From the NCBI RefSeq assembly GCF_007828955.1, contig NZ_VIVR01000001.1:7564001-7628000 (forward strand): DNA of 64,000 nucleotides, read 5' to 3'. Made by a program: the position numbers and the translations under genes. The stretch's first letter is position 1, and the number at the start of each line of letters is the position of its first letter. Below the pieces are notes generated by a model, which did not search any database, had not been told where the DNA came from, and saw nothing but the letters and a program-made list of their open reading frames with translations. This DNA is from Kitasatospora atroaurantiaca (GTDB taxonomy: Bacteria; Actinomycetota; Actinomycetes; Streptomycetales; Streptomycetaceae). Below are positions 49,712 to 58,052 of this stretch, in pieces.

Positions 49712-50914
49712 ATGGCGACCACGTTCCCCGACCCGGCACCCGCGATCGGCCCGGCAGACCTCCTCCTGGACCTCTACGGCGGCTACGCCGCGCTCCGCGA
49801 GAGCGCGCCCGCGCACCGGATGACCGGCCCCGACGGCCTGCCGTTCTGGCTGGTCACCAGGTACCAGGACGTCAGAAGCCTGCTCGCCGACCCGAGGCTC
49901 TCACTCGACAAGCGCCGTTCGCTGCCCGGCAACTACCGGGGCCTGGCGCTGCCGCCCGCACTCGACGCCAACCTGCTCAACATGGACCCGCCGGACCACA
50001 CCCGGATCCGCAGGCTGGTGTCCCAGGCGTTCACGCCCCGCCGGATCGAGCAGCTGCGCGCACCCGTTCAGACCATCGCCGACACACTGCTCGACGAGAT
50101 CGAACCGCTGGGCCACGCCGACCTGATCGCCTCCTACGCCGCGCCGCTCCCGATCGCCGTCATCTGCGACCTGCTGGGCGTCCCCGCCGAGCACCGACGG
50201 GACTTCCGGGCCTGGACCGACGCCCTGATCACCCCGGACCGGGCCCGCCCCGAAGCCGCGGGCGCGGCCATCGCCGCCATGCTGGACTTCTTCGCCGGGC
50301 TCATCGAGCGCAAGCGCGCCGAGCCCGCCGACGACGTCCTGTCCGCCATGATCGCGGCCCGGGACGACCAGGACCGGCTCAGCGAGGACGAGTTGACCTC
50401 GCTCGCCTTCCTGGTCCTCTTCGCCGGCTACGAGAACACCGTGCAGCTCATCGGCAACGGCGTCCTCGCTCTCCTCGACCACCCGGAGCAGCTGGCGGCG
50501 CTGCGCGCCGAGCCGTCCCTGCTCCCCGCCGCCGTCGAGGAGCTCACCCGCTACGACGGCCCCGCCCCCCTCGCGATCCGGCGTTTCCCACGCGAGGACG
50601 TGACGATCGGCGAGGTCACCATCCCTGCCGGTGAGACCGTCCTGCTCGCCCTCGGCTCGGCCAACCGCGACCCGGACCAGTTCGAGCGACCGGACGTCCT
50701 GGACATCCACCGCGCCGAGAACTCCCACCTCGCCCTCGGCCACGGCATCCACTACTGCCTGGGCGCACCGCTCGCGCGGCTCGAGACCGGAATCGCCCTC
50801 GCCACCCTCCTGCGACGCCTGCCCGCCCTCGCCCTGGACACCCCGCGCGCCTCGCTGCAGTGGCGGCCCTCCCTGCGGGCCCGCGGCCTGCTCACCCTGC
50901 CGGTGCGCTACTGA
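49712..50914 (+). CDS. Cytochrome P450 (CYP107-like)
   Basis: Soluble bacterial P450 of 400 residues. The I-helix is LVLFAGYENTVQLI (AGxxNT), the K-helix ExxR is in VEELTRYDGP, and the heme loop is HLALGHGIHYCLGAPLAR with Cys near 349. The usual Phe before GHG is replaced by Leu. It needs a ferredoxin and reductase; none is adjacent, and only a ferredoxin remnant exists at 32 kb. It is divergent from HTH-MurA with an 89-bp shared promoter region. Substrate unknown. Confidence 0.93.
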   Translation: MATTFPDPAPAIGPADLLLDLYGGYAALRESAPAHRMTGPDGLPFWLVTRYQDVRSLLADPRLSLDKRRSLPGNYRGLALPPALDANLLNMDPPDHTRIRRLVSQAFTPRRIEQLRAPVQTIADTLLDEIEPLGHADLIASYAAPLPIAVICDLLGVPAEHRRDFRAWTDALITPDRARPEAAGAAIAAMLDFFAGLIERKRAEPADDVLSAMIAARDDQDRLSEDELTSLAFLVLFAGYENTVQLIGNGVLALLDHPEQLAALRAEPSLLPAAVEELTRYDGPAPLAIRRFPREDVTIGEVTIPAGETVLLALGSANRDPDQFERPDVLDIHRAENSHLALGHGIHYCLGAPLARLETGIALATLLRRLPALALDTPRASLQWRPSLRARGLLTLPVRY

Positions 50915-50979
50915 CGATTCGCCCGCCAGGAGACCGATGAGGCCCGAACCCTTCCTGAACACCTGCCGGAGTTGACGGC

Positions 50980-51563
50980 ATGTTGGAGACCTCGGCACGG
51001 TTGCTGCGCCTGCTGTCGCTGCTCCGGACGCCGCGCGAGTGGACGGGCGCCGAGCTGGCCGGGCGTCTGGACGTGAGCACGCGGACGGTTCGGCACGACG
51101 TGGAACGGCTGCGCAGCCTGGGCTACCCGGTGCACGGCACACGCGGCGCGGCAGGCGGCTACCGCCTGGGCGCCGGTGCCGAGCTCCCGCCGCTGCTCCT
51201 GGACGACGACGAGGCGGTGGCCGTGGCGATCGGCCTGCGCACCGCCGCCGCCGGCGCCATCACCGGCATCGAGGAGACCTCGCTGCGCGCGCTGGCCAAG
51301 CTCGAACAGGTCCTGCCCTCCCGGCTCCGGCGGCGGGTGGCCTGCACTCCTTCCTGGTCGCGGCGCGGATCTGGGCGGCGGTGGGTACGGTCGAGGCGGT
51401 CGGCGAGGACAGCTGCGTGCTGCATACCGGAGCGGACACGGTCGAGACCCTGGCGGTCTACCTGGGCCTGCTCGGCGTCGACTTCACCGTGGACGGCCCG
51501 GAGGAACTGGTCGACCACCTGCGCGAGCTGTCCGCCCGCTACGGGCGGGCCACCACCGGCTGA
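50980..51563 (+). pseudogene. WYL-family regulator with internal deletion and frameshift
   Basis: From ATG 50980 the frame encodes a normal DeoR-type HTH (ARLLRLLSLLRTPREWTGAELAGRLDVSTRTVRHDVERLRSLGYPVHGTRGAAGGYRL), then EETSLRALAKLEQVLPSRLRRRV. Near 51345 coding sense ends in this frame. It resumes in another frame with IWAAVGTVEAVGEDSCVLHTGADTVETLAVYLGLLGVDF to the stop at 51563, the known C-terminal end of such regulators. The WYL domain itself, about 130 residues, is missing. So a deletion with frame loss has inactivated the gene. Confidence 0.72.
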
Positions 51564-51600
51564 CCAGGGCGGTCGCTCAGAGTTTCGCCGGGAGCGCGAT

Positions 51601-52455
51601 TCATGACAGCACCCGGTGCCGGAAGTTGCGCAGGCCGAGGCCGAGGAAGAGCACGCAGAAGCCGGTCAGCACCGGGTAGATGACGTACAGGGGCATGTGC
51701 GAGGCGTCGGTGAAGCCGGCCCGCATGCCCTCGGTGATGTAGATCAACGGGTTGGCCAGGACCAGGACCTGGAGCCAGTGGAAGTCGCCGAGGTGGACCA
51801 GGGAGAGCCGGGTCCACTGGTAGTACGTGCCGCCGAGGAACACCAGCGGAAGCACCACGAAGCCGAACATCACGCCGATGTTCCGGGGCTCGAAGCTGGT
51901 GCCCAGCAGCAGGCCGAGAGAGGTCATCGCCAGACAGGCCAGCGGGATCATGGTCAGCACGATCCACCAGTGCACGCTCAGGTGCGCCTCCACGCCGGGC
52001 GCGTGCACCACGGTGGCGATCGGCAGCACGATGACCGCCGAGATCAGGCCCTGGGTGGCGCCGGAGAGCACCCGGGCGACGGCGACCAGCCAGATCGGGC
52101 AGGGGGCCTGTACGCGGTCCTCGATCTCGCGGGTGTAGCCGAACTCCTGGGAGAGCTGGATGGCGACCGACTGGATGCCCTGGAACATGATGGAGATCGC
52201 CACCACCCCGGGTACCAGCACGGTGGCGAAGTCCGACTCGCCGGTGCGTCCGCCGGCGCCGCCGACTCCCTGGCCGATGGTGGGGAAGACGTACAGGAAG
52301 ATGAAGACCAGCAGGAACGGCTGCATGATGGTCCGTCCGACGAACTCGCCGAAGTGCTTGCTCAGGACCACCAGGTCACGCCTGATCAGTGCCGTCAGGG
52401 CCGTGCGGGCGGCGGCGGGGGCCGAGCGCGGCGGGGTGACGGTGATGGATGTCAT
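51601..52455 (-). CDS. ABC-2 type permease (DrrB-like)
   Basis: Membrane protein of 284 residues with six helices. The N-terminus is cytoplasmic (ALIRRDLVVLSKHFGEFVGRTIMQPFLLVFIFLYVFP). It contains the ABC-2 signature region GIQSVAIQLSQEFGYTREIEDRVQAPCPIWLVAVARVL. This matches DrrB/NodJ-type exporter subunits. It overlaps the ATPase gene by 4 bp (ATGA), so both are coupled and form one exporter. Confidence 0.9.
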   Translation of the reverse strand: MTSITVTPPRSAPAAARTALTALIRRDLVVLSKHFGEFVGRTIMQPFLLVFIFLYVFPTIGQGVGGAGGRTGESDFATVLVPGVVAISIMFQGIQSVAIQLSQEFGYTREIEDRVQAPCPIWLVAVARVLSGATQGLISAVIVLPIATVVHAPGVEAHLSVHWWIVLTMIPLACLAMTSLGLLLGTSFEPRNIGVMFGFVVLPLVFLGGTYYQWTRLSLVHLGDFHWLQVLVLANPLIYITEGMRAGFTDASHMPLYVIYPVLTGFCVLFLGLGLRNFRHRVLS

Positions 52456-53441
52456 CCGTCCCTCAGCTCCTTCCCGGTGAGGCTGATGAAGACCGTCTCC
52501 AGGGTGGTCTCGCTGACCGACAGGTCGACGGTGTCGAAGCCGGCGGACTCGGAGACCGACAGCACCCGGGGCAGCAGCCGGTCCGCGGCCCGGGCCTGGA
52601 CCTCGACCCCGCCGTCGACCAGCCGCGTCCGGACCACCGCCTCGAGCTCACGGGAGAGGCGGTCGGCGAGCGCGGCGGCGTCGCCCCGCCCTTGGACCGT
52701 CACCACGGTGTCGGCGTTCACGCTCTGCTTGAGGCCGGCGGGTGTGTCCAGGGCGAGCAGACGCCCGTGGTCGATGATCGCCACCCGGTCGCAGAGCTGG
52801 TCGGCCTCCTCCATGTTGTGCGTGGTCAGCAGGATGGTCTGGCCGTCGGCGATCAGATCGCCCAGGATCTCCCAGAGCGCGAGCCGCCCCTGCGGGTCGA
52901 GGCCGGCGGTGGGCTCGTCCAGGAAGAGCACGGCTGGCCGGTGCCCGATCGCCCTGGCCACCATCAGCCGCTGGGCCATGCCGCCGGAGAGCGCATAGAC
53001 GGAGGAGTCCGCCCACTTGGCGAGGTGGAACCGCTCCAGCAACTCGTCCGCGACCTGCCGGGCACGCCGGCTCGACATCCCGAAGAGCAGCCCGTGGAAG
53101 TACAGGTTCTCCCGGACGGTCAGCGCACGGTCCAGGGTGTTCTGCTGCGAGACGACGGCGATCACCTGCTTGGCCAGCGCCGGGTGGGCCACCACGTCGA
53201 TGTCGCCGATCCAGGCGGAGCCGGCCGTGGGCACCACCCGGGTGGTGAGCATCCCGACGGTGGTGGTCTTGCCGGCGCCGTTGGGCCCGAGCAGGCCGAA
53301 GATCTCACCGTGCCGGACACTCAGGTCGAGCCGGTCCACGGCCGCGAAGTCCGCCTTCGGGTAGACCTTGGTCAGACCCGACGTCCGGATCACCGCTGTC
53401 CGCTCGACGTCCGGGCCGCCGACCGATGCCGGTTCCCGCAT
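52452..53441 (-). CDS. ABC exporter ATP-binding subunit (DrrA-like)
   Basis: ATPase of 329 residues. Walker A is GLLGPNGAGKTTTVGML, the Q-loop is VVSQQNTLD, the signature YALSGGMAQRL, Walker B VLFLDEPTAGLDPQG and the switch His TTHNMEE. A C-terminal extension of about 90 residues fits the DrrA subgroup, whose extension contacts the permease. Typical cargo is a drug or lipid; none is evident. AGGTGG lies before ATG 53441. Confidence 0.93.
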   Translation of the reverse strand: MREPASVGGPDVERTAVIRTSGLTKVYPKADFAAVDRLDLSVRHGEIFGLLGPNGAGKTTTVGMLTTRVVPTAGSAWIGDIDVVAHPALAKQVIAVVSQQNTLDRALTVRENLYFHGLLFGMSSRRARQVADELLERFHLAKWADSSVYALSGGMAQRLMVARAIGHRPAVLFLDEPTAGLDPQGRLALWEILGDLIADGQTILLTTHNMEEADQLCDRVAIIDHGRLLALDTPAGLKQSVNADTVVTVQGRGDAAALADRLSRELEAVVRTRLVDGGVEVQARAADRLLPRVLSVSESAGFDTVDLSVSETTLETVFISLTGKELRDG

Positions 53442-53606
53442 GGCCCACCTCGCGATCGGCGGACGACAGCCCGCACCCTTCCACCCTGCCATTCGAACAC
53501 TCTCGCCGCCGTGCGCCGCGCAGCGCCGCCGCTGAGGTCTCGTCGGCCGCTGCCGACCCTTGGTGATATTTTGAACGTGCTCAAAAAATCAACTGCGGGG
53601 GGTCGC

Positions 53607-53957
53607 ATGCGCATCCGTGTCCTGATACTTGTCGTCACCGTAATCCTCGCCGGGCTCGGTGTTATGGCCCTCATCGAGGGTGAGCCGGCCGATGTCTTCA
53701 GGGATGCGCTCTACACCACGGTCTGGTACCTGCTGGTCCTGGTCGCCGCCCCGAGGGCCAGGCCCGCCAGGGTGGCCGGGATCGCACTCGGGCTCAGCTT
53801 CGCCGTGGAGTTCTTCCAGCTCACCGGGTTCCCCGAGGCGCACCCCTCGGCCCGCATCCTGCTCGGCTCCACCTTCAGCGCCCCCGACCTGCTCTGGTAC
53901 ACCCTCGGAGCTGCAGCCTGCCTCGTGGCACACCACCGGACCAGGACCAGAGGGTGA
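53607..53957 (+). CDS. DUF2809 small membrane protein
   Basis: Membrane protein of 116 residues with about four helices. The conserved core is DVFRDALYTTVWYLLVLVAA, ALGLSFAVEFFQLTGFP and the APDLLWYTLGA end. Function is unknown. ATG 53607 has GGGGGG 5 bases upstream. An in-frame GTG at 53577 with GATATT 6 bases before it could give a leaderless, 10-residue-longer form. Confidence 0.75.
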   Translation: MRIRVLILVVTVILAGLGVMALIEGEPADVFRDALYTTVWYLLVLVAAPRARPARVAGIALGLSFAVEFFQLTGFPEAHPSARILLGSTFSAPDLLWYTLGAAACLVAHHRTRTRG

Positions 53958-53995
53958 CAAACGACCCCAGGACGGCCTGACCCCTCGATCGAGGC

Positions 53996-54427
53996 TCAGG
54001 CGGCTGCGGCGACGCAGAACTCGTTGCCCTCCGGGTCGGCCATCACGATGTGGTGCCCGCCGAACTCCTCCAGGACGGTCCCGCCCGCTCTCACCAGCCG
54101 CTTTGACTCCGCTCTGATCCGCTCCCACCGCTCGTCCGGACTGCCGTGCCCGGGCACTCGGATGTCGATGTGAAGCCGGTTCTTCGCCGTCTTCGGCTCC
54201 GGGACCGTGAGGATGGAGAGCCGGGGGCCGATGCCGTCCGGATCGCAGAGCCACGCCGCGTCGTCCTCGGAGTCGTCCTCCGGCAGGTCGAACTGCGCGA
54301 GCCACTCCTCCCTGGTCTTGAAGGGGGCGGGCGGTGGCTCGTCGATGTACCCCAGCGCCGTTTTCCAGAACTCGGCGACGAGCTGGGCGTTCCTACAGTC
54401 GAGGGTCAGATCGATTCTGGCTGTCAT
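53996..54427 (-). CDS. VOC-superfamily (glyoxalase-like) protein
   Basis: Protein of 143 residues with two beta-alpha-beta-beta-beta units. The first is LTLDCRNAQLVAEFWKTALGYI and the last is GGTVLEEFGGHHIVMADPEGNEFCVA, including the metal-binding Glu near the end. This is the Glyoxalase_6 subgroup, common in Streptomyces; activity unknown. TACGGT lies 6 bases before ATG 54427 and no ribosome site is present. Confidence 0.85.
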   Translation of the reverse strand: MTARIDLTLDCRNAQLVAEFWKTALGYIDEPPPAPFKTREEWLAQFDLPEDDSEDDAAWLCDPDGIGPRLSILTVPEPKTAKNRLHIDIRVPGHGSPDERWERIRAESKRLVRAGGTVLEEFGGHHIVMADPEGNEFCVAAAA

Positions 54428-54433
54428 GCCAGG

Positions 54434-54439
54434 ACCGTA
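54434..54439 (-). promoter_or_regulatory. -10 box, leaderless transcript
   Basis: Minus-strand TACGGT with 6 bases to ATG 54427. Confidence 0.45.
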
Positions 54440-54502
54440 CTGCGTGCCTGCGACCGGTCGGCGGAATCCGGGCGGTAGGACCGGGGCCCGGAACGACGGG
54501 TC

Positions 54503-54543
54503 GCCGGGTGGTGTCCGCGATGTGTTGGTGGACACCACCCGGC
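54503..54543 (-). terminator. Terminator hairpin after the SDR gene
   Basis: GCCGGGTGGTGTCC-(13 nt)-GGACACCACCCGGC, a perfect 14-bp stem, 33 bases after the SDR stop. Confidence 0.75.
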
Positions 54544-54576
54544 GTTCTCGTCGTCGATGCCGCAGGCGGCAACGGG

Positions 54577-55428
54577 TTACCGGCCCGGCGTTCGCCGCGC
54601 GGTGGCGCGGAAGGCGGTGGTCACGAGAGCGTCGAAGGCCCGGTCGGGGAGGATGCGCCGCAGGAGGATCGCGGGCTTGGCACCCATGCCGATGGCGTAG
54701 CGCGTCCTGGGGCGGCGCGCGGTGACGGCCTTGGCGATCGCATCGGCGACGACCGAAGGGGCGGAGCCCAGGCGGGGATTGGCCTCGACGGAGCTCAGGA
54801 CCGCTGCCCCGGCCGCGGCCTGCTCGGCGTACGCCGTCTCGCCCGACACCTTGCGCAGGTTGTCGGCGGCGATCCCGCCCCACTCGGTCCTGATGGCGCC
54901 CGGTTCGACGATCACCACGTCGATGCCGAACGGCTTGAGCTCCAGCCGCAGGGAGTCGCTGAGACCTTCCAGGGCGAACTTGGTGGCGTGGTACCAGCCG
55001 CCCAGCGGCTCGTAGATCTTGCCGCCCATGGAGGAGACGTTGACGATGTGTCCGCTGCGACGTTCGCGCATCTGCGGCAGGACCAGCTGGGTCAGCCGCG
55101 CGGCGCCGAACACGTTCACCTCGAACTGGTAGCGGGCCTCCTCCAGCGGGACGTCCTCCAGGGCGCCGTAGGACCCGTACCCGGCGTTGTTCACCAGCAC
55201 GTCGATGCGGCCCGACTCGGCGAGCACCTGCTCGACACCGGCCTGCACCGAGGCCTCGTCGGTGACGTCCATCGCGAGCGGGCGGATGCCGCGTTCGGCG
55301 AGGTGGGCCATGCGTTCGACGCGGCGTGCGGCGGCGTGGACGGTGTAGCCCAGCTCGTGGAGCCTGAGTGCGGTGGCCTCGCCGATTCCGGACGAGGCGC
55401 CGGTGACCAGCGCAACCTTGCGTGACAT
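54577..55428 (-). CDS. Short-chain dehydrogenase/reductase
   Basis: Classical SDR of 283 residues. The cofactor loop is VTGASSGIGEATAL, followed by the acidic DVTD, NNAGYGSYG and the catalytic Ser in NVSSMGGK, then Tyr and Lys in WYHATKFALEG. Basic residues after strand 2 (AARRVERM) suggest NADP. GAGGATCC precedes ATG 55428. It is divergent from a TetR regulator, which probably controls it. Confidence 0.92.
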   Translation of the reverse strand: MSRKVALVTGASSGIGEATALRLHELGYTVHAAARRVERMAHLAERGIRPLAMDVTDEASVQAGVEQVLAESGRIDVLVNNAGYGSYGALEDVPLEEARYQFEVNVFGAARLTQLVLPQMRERRSGHIVNVSSMGGKIYEPLGGWYHATKFALEGLSDSLRLELKPFGIDVVIVEPGAIRTEWGGIAADNLRKVSGETAYAEQAAAGAAVLSSVEANPRLGSAPSVVADAIAKAVTARRPRTRYAIGMGAKPAILLRRILPDRAFDALVTTAFRATARRTPGR

Positions 55429-55481
55429 GGCGGGATCCTCTGCTGTGGGGCCGATCAATGTGAACCATCGCTCATATTCAT

Positions 55482-55566
55482 CATGAACCCGTATTCATGT
55501 TTCGGCAAGGGCCACCTCCACCGCCTCGTCGGCCGTCCTGAACTACGCTTCATGTTCGAGACGAAC
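55482..55566. promoter_or_regulatory. Candidate TetR operators between SDR and TetR genes
   Basis: Two inverted repeats: CATGAA-cccgta-TTCATG (55482-55499) and GTTCG-aga-CGAAC (55554-55566). A TTCATGTT string occurs near both. TACGCT (55544-55549) could be the -10 box of the TetR gene. Confidence 0.5.
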
Positions 55567-55584
55567 CACCCAGGGGGAACGCAG

Positions 55585-56154
55585 ATGACCCAGCCCCGGC
55601 CCCTTCGCGCCGACGCGATCCGCAACCGCCGGCGGATCATGGAGGCGGCCCGCGAACAGATCACGCTGCACGGCCCCGACGTCCCGATGGACGCGATCGC
55701 CGCCGCTGCGGGCGTGGCCGTGGGGACGCTCTACCGGCACTTCCCGACCAAGACCGACCTGGTCGCCGCCGTGGTCACCGAACACGGCGAGCGGATGGTG
55801 GCCGACACCGAGGCCGCAGCCGTCCGCGCGGCCGAGAGCGGGGGTGCGATGGCGGAGATCACCTCCCTGATCGGCACCGTGATCGAGGCCTCGGCGCACG
55901 ACCACGCCGTCAAGGCCGCCGCCCACGCCCTCGGCGCTGCCGACCACGCGGACCTGGAGGAACGGGCCCGGGCGGCCCTGGCCGACCTGATCGTGGCCGC
56001 GAAGGCGGACGGAGATCTCCATCCGGACGTCACGGTCGACGACTTCTTCCTGCTCCTCGCCACCGCTCCCACCGACCAGCCGGCGGAGGTGCGTGCCCGC
56101 TGGCTGACCCTCCTCCTGCCGGGGCTCACGACCCGCGGGCGTACGGCCGGCTGA
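55585..56154 (+). CDS. TetR-family regulator
   Basis: Repressor of 189 residues. The HTH is NRRRIMEAAREQITLHGPDVPMDAIAAAAGVAVGTLYRHFPTKTDLVAAV. The C-terminal domain is helical and of the SCO-type TetR_C group. ATG 55585 lies behind GGGGGAA with 6-nt spacing; an upstream ATG at 55552 is less likely. The divergent SDR gene is its probable target. Confidence 0.9.
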   Translation: MTQPRPLRADAIRNRRRIMEAAREQITLHGPDVPMDAIAAAAGVAVGTLYRHFPTKTDLVAAVVTEHGERMVADTEAAAVRAAESGGAMAEITSLIGTVIEASAHDHAVKAAAHALGAADHADLEERARAALADLIVAAKADGDLHPDVTVDDFFLLLATAPTDQPAEVRARWLTLLLPGLTTRGRTAG

Positions 56155-56344
56155 CGGGGCATCGGCTCGGCGCCGGGTTTGAGCGTGACGGCTGTGTGAG
56201 GGGCGCGCGCGTCGCAGGGGGAATGATGGACCGTACGCCCCGGACGATCGATTCCAAAGGGTCGGGGGGCGCTGCCAATGCTCGCGACGGCGGGCTGACC
56301 CGCGCTCCGTTGCGCAAGGCCCGGGGGGCCGACACGCCGCCGGT

Positions 56345-56608
56345 TCAGCGCGGCCGCAGCCCGTCGAAGAGCACCTCGAAGATCCGCTGCCGGGCCGCCG
56401 GGTCGGCTCCGAGCTGCTCCATCGTCGTACTGGTGCCGACCAGCAGGGCGATCAGCTCCGGCAGGCCCAGCTCCGGGCGGACCGCCTCGGCCTGTTGCGC
56501 CCCGGCCAGTAGCTCGGCCAGCTGCGCCTGGATCACCTTGCTGGACTCCTGCAGGGCCGCGTGCGCGTCCACCCCGGCAGCGGCGAGTGCCTGGGTGAAC
56601 GCGTTCAC
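56345..56608 (-). pseudogene. C-terminal remnant of a TetR regulator
   Basis: The frame from GTG 56608 encodes 87 residues: NAFTQALAAAGVDAHAALQESSKVIQAQLAELLAGAQQAEAVRPELGLPELIALLVGTSTTMEQLG to DGLRPR. This has the look of the C-terminal half of a TetR protein (AEAVRPEL-x-LPELIALLVG). The HTH half is absent. Its first 14 bases are shared with the head-to-head SnoaL frame. Both genes seem cut at the same point. Confidence 0.6.
56595..56608. repeat. 14-bp palindrome at the junction of two truncated genes
   Basis: GTGAACGCGTTCAC is a perfect palindrome. It encodes VNAFT in both directions and marks the left end of the SnoaL frame and the right end of the TetR remnant. Confidence 0.7.
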
Positions 56609-56993
56609 CGCGGGGCGGTTCTCGGAGCTGGCCGAGCTCTACGCCGAGGACGCCGTGGTGGAGACCGTCTTCGAGCCGGTCGGGCCGCGCCGGTTCGAGG
56701 GGCGGGCCGCGCTCAAGGAGCGGTTCGCGGTGGTCTCCGTGCATTCGCCCGTGGAGCTGACCTCGACGAATGTGGTGATCCGGGAGACCGACGACCCGGA
56801 GGTGATCGTCGCCGAATGGAACTACCAGGTGCACCACCGGGTGACCGGGCGGAACTTCGAGGTCGCCAACATCCAGGTGCTGCGGGTCCGCGACGGCCTG
56901 ATCGTCAGCAGCAGGGATTTCCACGATCACCTGGCCCTCATCGTGGCCGGCGGCGACCTGCCGCAGCTGGTGGCGGCGCTGGACGGCAGGTAG
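56595..56993 (+). pseudogene. SnoaL/NTF2-like protein, probably 5'-truncated
   Basis: Cone-shaped NTF2-like fold of about 132 residues: VNAFTAGRFSELAELYAEDAVVETVFEPVGPRRFEGRAALKERF, then VAEWNYQVHHRVTGRNFEVANIQVLRVRDGLIVSSRDFHDHL. Normal members begin about 10-15 residues earlier with a helix (x-x-WVNAF). Here the frame opens at GTG 56595 with no ribosome site. The region where a promoter should be is occupied by the reverse TetR remnant. It may still be expressed, so the pseudogene status is tentative. Confidence 0.6.
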
Positions 56994-57005
56994 CGCGAGT
57001 CCAGG

Positions 57006-57045
57006 GCCGCGGGCCGGGAACTCCCCCAGGGGCTCGGCCCGCGGC
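57006..57045 (+). terminator. Terminator hairpin after the SnoaL frame
   Basis: GCCGCGGGCCG-(18 nt)-CGGCCCGCGGC, an 11-bp perfect stem, 12 bases after the stop. Confidence 0.7.
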
Positions 57046-57101
57046 GCGTTCCGCCGACAGCGGTCTCGGTCGGACTCGCTGTGAGGACCTTGAAGGTCTC
57101 G

Positions 57102-57122
57102 CTGATCGACTCGATCGATCAG
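57102..57122 (-). terminator. Short hairpin after the DJ-1 family gene
   Basis: CTGATCGA-ctcga-TCGATCAG, an 8-bp perfect stem directly after the TAA stop (57125-57123) of the DJ-1/PfpI gene. Confidence 0.5.
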
Positions 57123-57974
57123 TTAGGCCAGCCTCTCGGCGAAGCGGCGGGCGAGGGCGTGGACGTCGCCGGGCCAGCGGCCGGAGAGGTAGTTCCCGTC
57201 CTCGACGACGAAGGCGGGGCGATCGTCGGTCGCCGTGTCGCGGAGGCCGGAAGTCTTGCGGAAGGCGTCGGGGGAACCCGGTTCGACCTCCAGGAAATCC
57301 TCGGGGCGGGCCAGGTTGCGGGTGACCTCCTGCTGGACGGACATGTACCCCTTCGGCCGGCCCGGCTCCTCCAGATAGGTCCGGTAGTAGTCCGGATCCC
57401 AGAAGCGGGTGCGGCGGGCGAGCTGCCAGGCCTGGTTCTCCTGACGCCAGGTCAGGGCCGTCGTGCGGCGGCCGTGCAGGACCGACCGGCCGGTGTCCGG
57501 GTCGGTGCTGCGGGCGGCGAGCAGGACACCGTGGCAGATCGCCGCGACCGGCATGCCCCGCCGGAAGGCCTCGACGACCAGGGCCTGGAGGGTCATGCTC
57601 TCCAGGTAGCGGCGCATCCCCCGCGCGCGGTGGCCGCCGGGCAGGTAGAGGCCGTCGCTGTCGGCGAGGGAGGCCTTGTCCCAGGGGACCGGGTTGCGGA
57701 ATTCCTCGGAGCGGAGCATCTGCGTGTATGCGGCGCGAGCATCGGCGTTGGCCCGCAAGATGCGGCCGACTCCCAGGACCCGACGCAGGCCGGGAACGCG
57801 GCCCCACGGATCAAGGCCCTGGCCGGTGAGCATCAGTTCGTCGCCGGTGGCGCGTTCACCCTCGGGGGTTGCGAAGACCACGCGGTGCCCGGCGAGCGTG
57901 AGTACCTGCCAGCCGACCGCCACCTCGGACGGGTCGAAGTCCTGTGCCGGAATCGGCATCAGTACGGTCGCCAT
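57123..57974 (-). CDS. DJ-1/PfpI-superfamily protein
   Basis: Class I glutamine-amidotransferase-like fold, 283 residues. The first strand is TVLMPIPAQDFDPSEVAVGWQVL, the Glu helix segment VFATPEGERATGD, and the nucleophile elbow is PVAAICHGVLLAARS with the catalytic Cys. SDGLYLPGGHRARGMRRYLES is the G-G-H loop. Large DJ-1 relatives of this sort may be protein/nucleotide deglycases or hydratases; not assignable. GGAGGTGG lies 5 bases before ATG 57974. Confidence 0.87.
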   Translation of the reverse strand: MATVLMPIPAQDFDPSEVAVGWQVLTLAGHRVVFATPEGERATGDELMLTGQGLDPWGRVPGLRRVLGVGRILRANADARAAYTQMLRSEEFRNPVPWDKASLADSDGLYLPGGHRARGMRRYLESMTLQALVVEAFRRGMPVAAICHGVLLAARSTDPDTGRSVLHGRRTTALTWRQENQAWQLARRTRFWDPDYYRTYLEEPGRPKGYMSVQQEVTRNLARPEDFLEVEPGSPDAFRKTSGLRDTATDDRPAFVVEDGNYLSGRWPGDVHALARRFAERLA

Positions 57975-58052
57975 ACGGACCACCTCCGGCGTGCGCTCAG
58001 CGGCGCGACGCTCTACTTGATCGAGTGCGCGCGCCCTTGCGTTGCACGGAGC

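Noticed and set aside
48093..53441. A natural-product cluster (P450, ABC exporter, MurA resistance copy)
   Set aside because: No synthase, carrier protein or tailoring set is present. P450 and exporter alone do not make a cluster.
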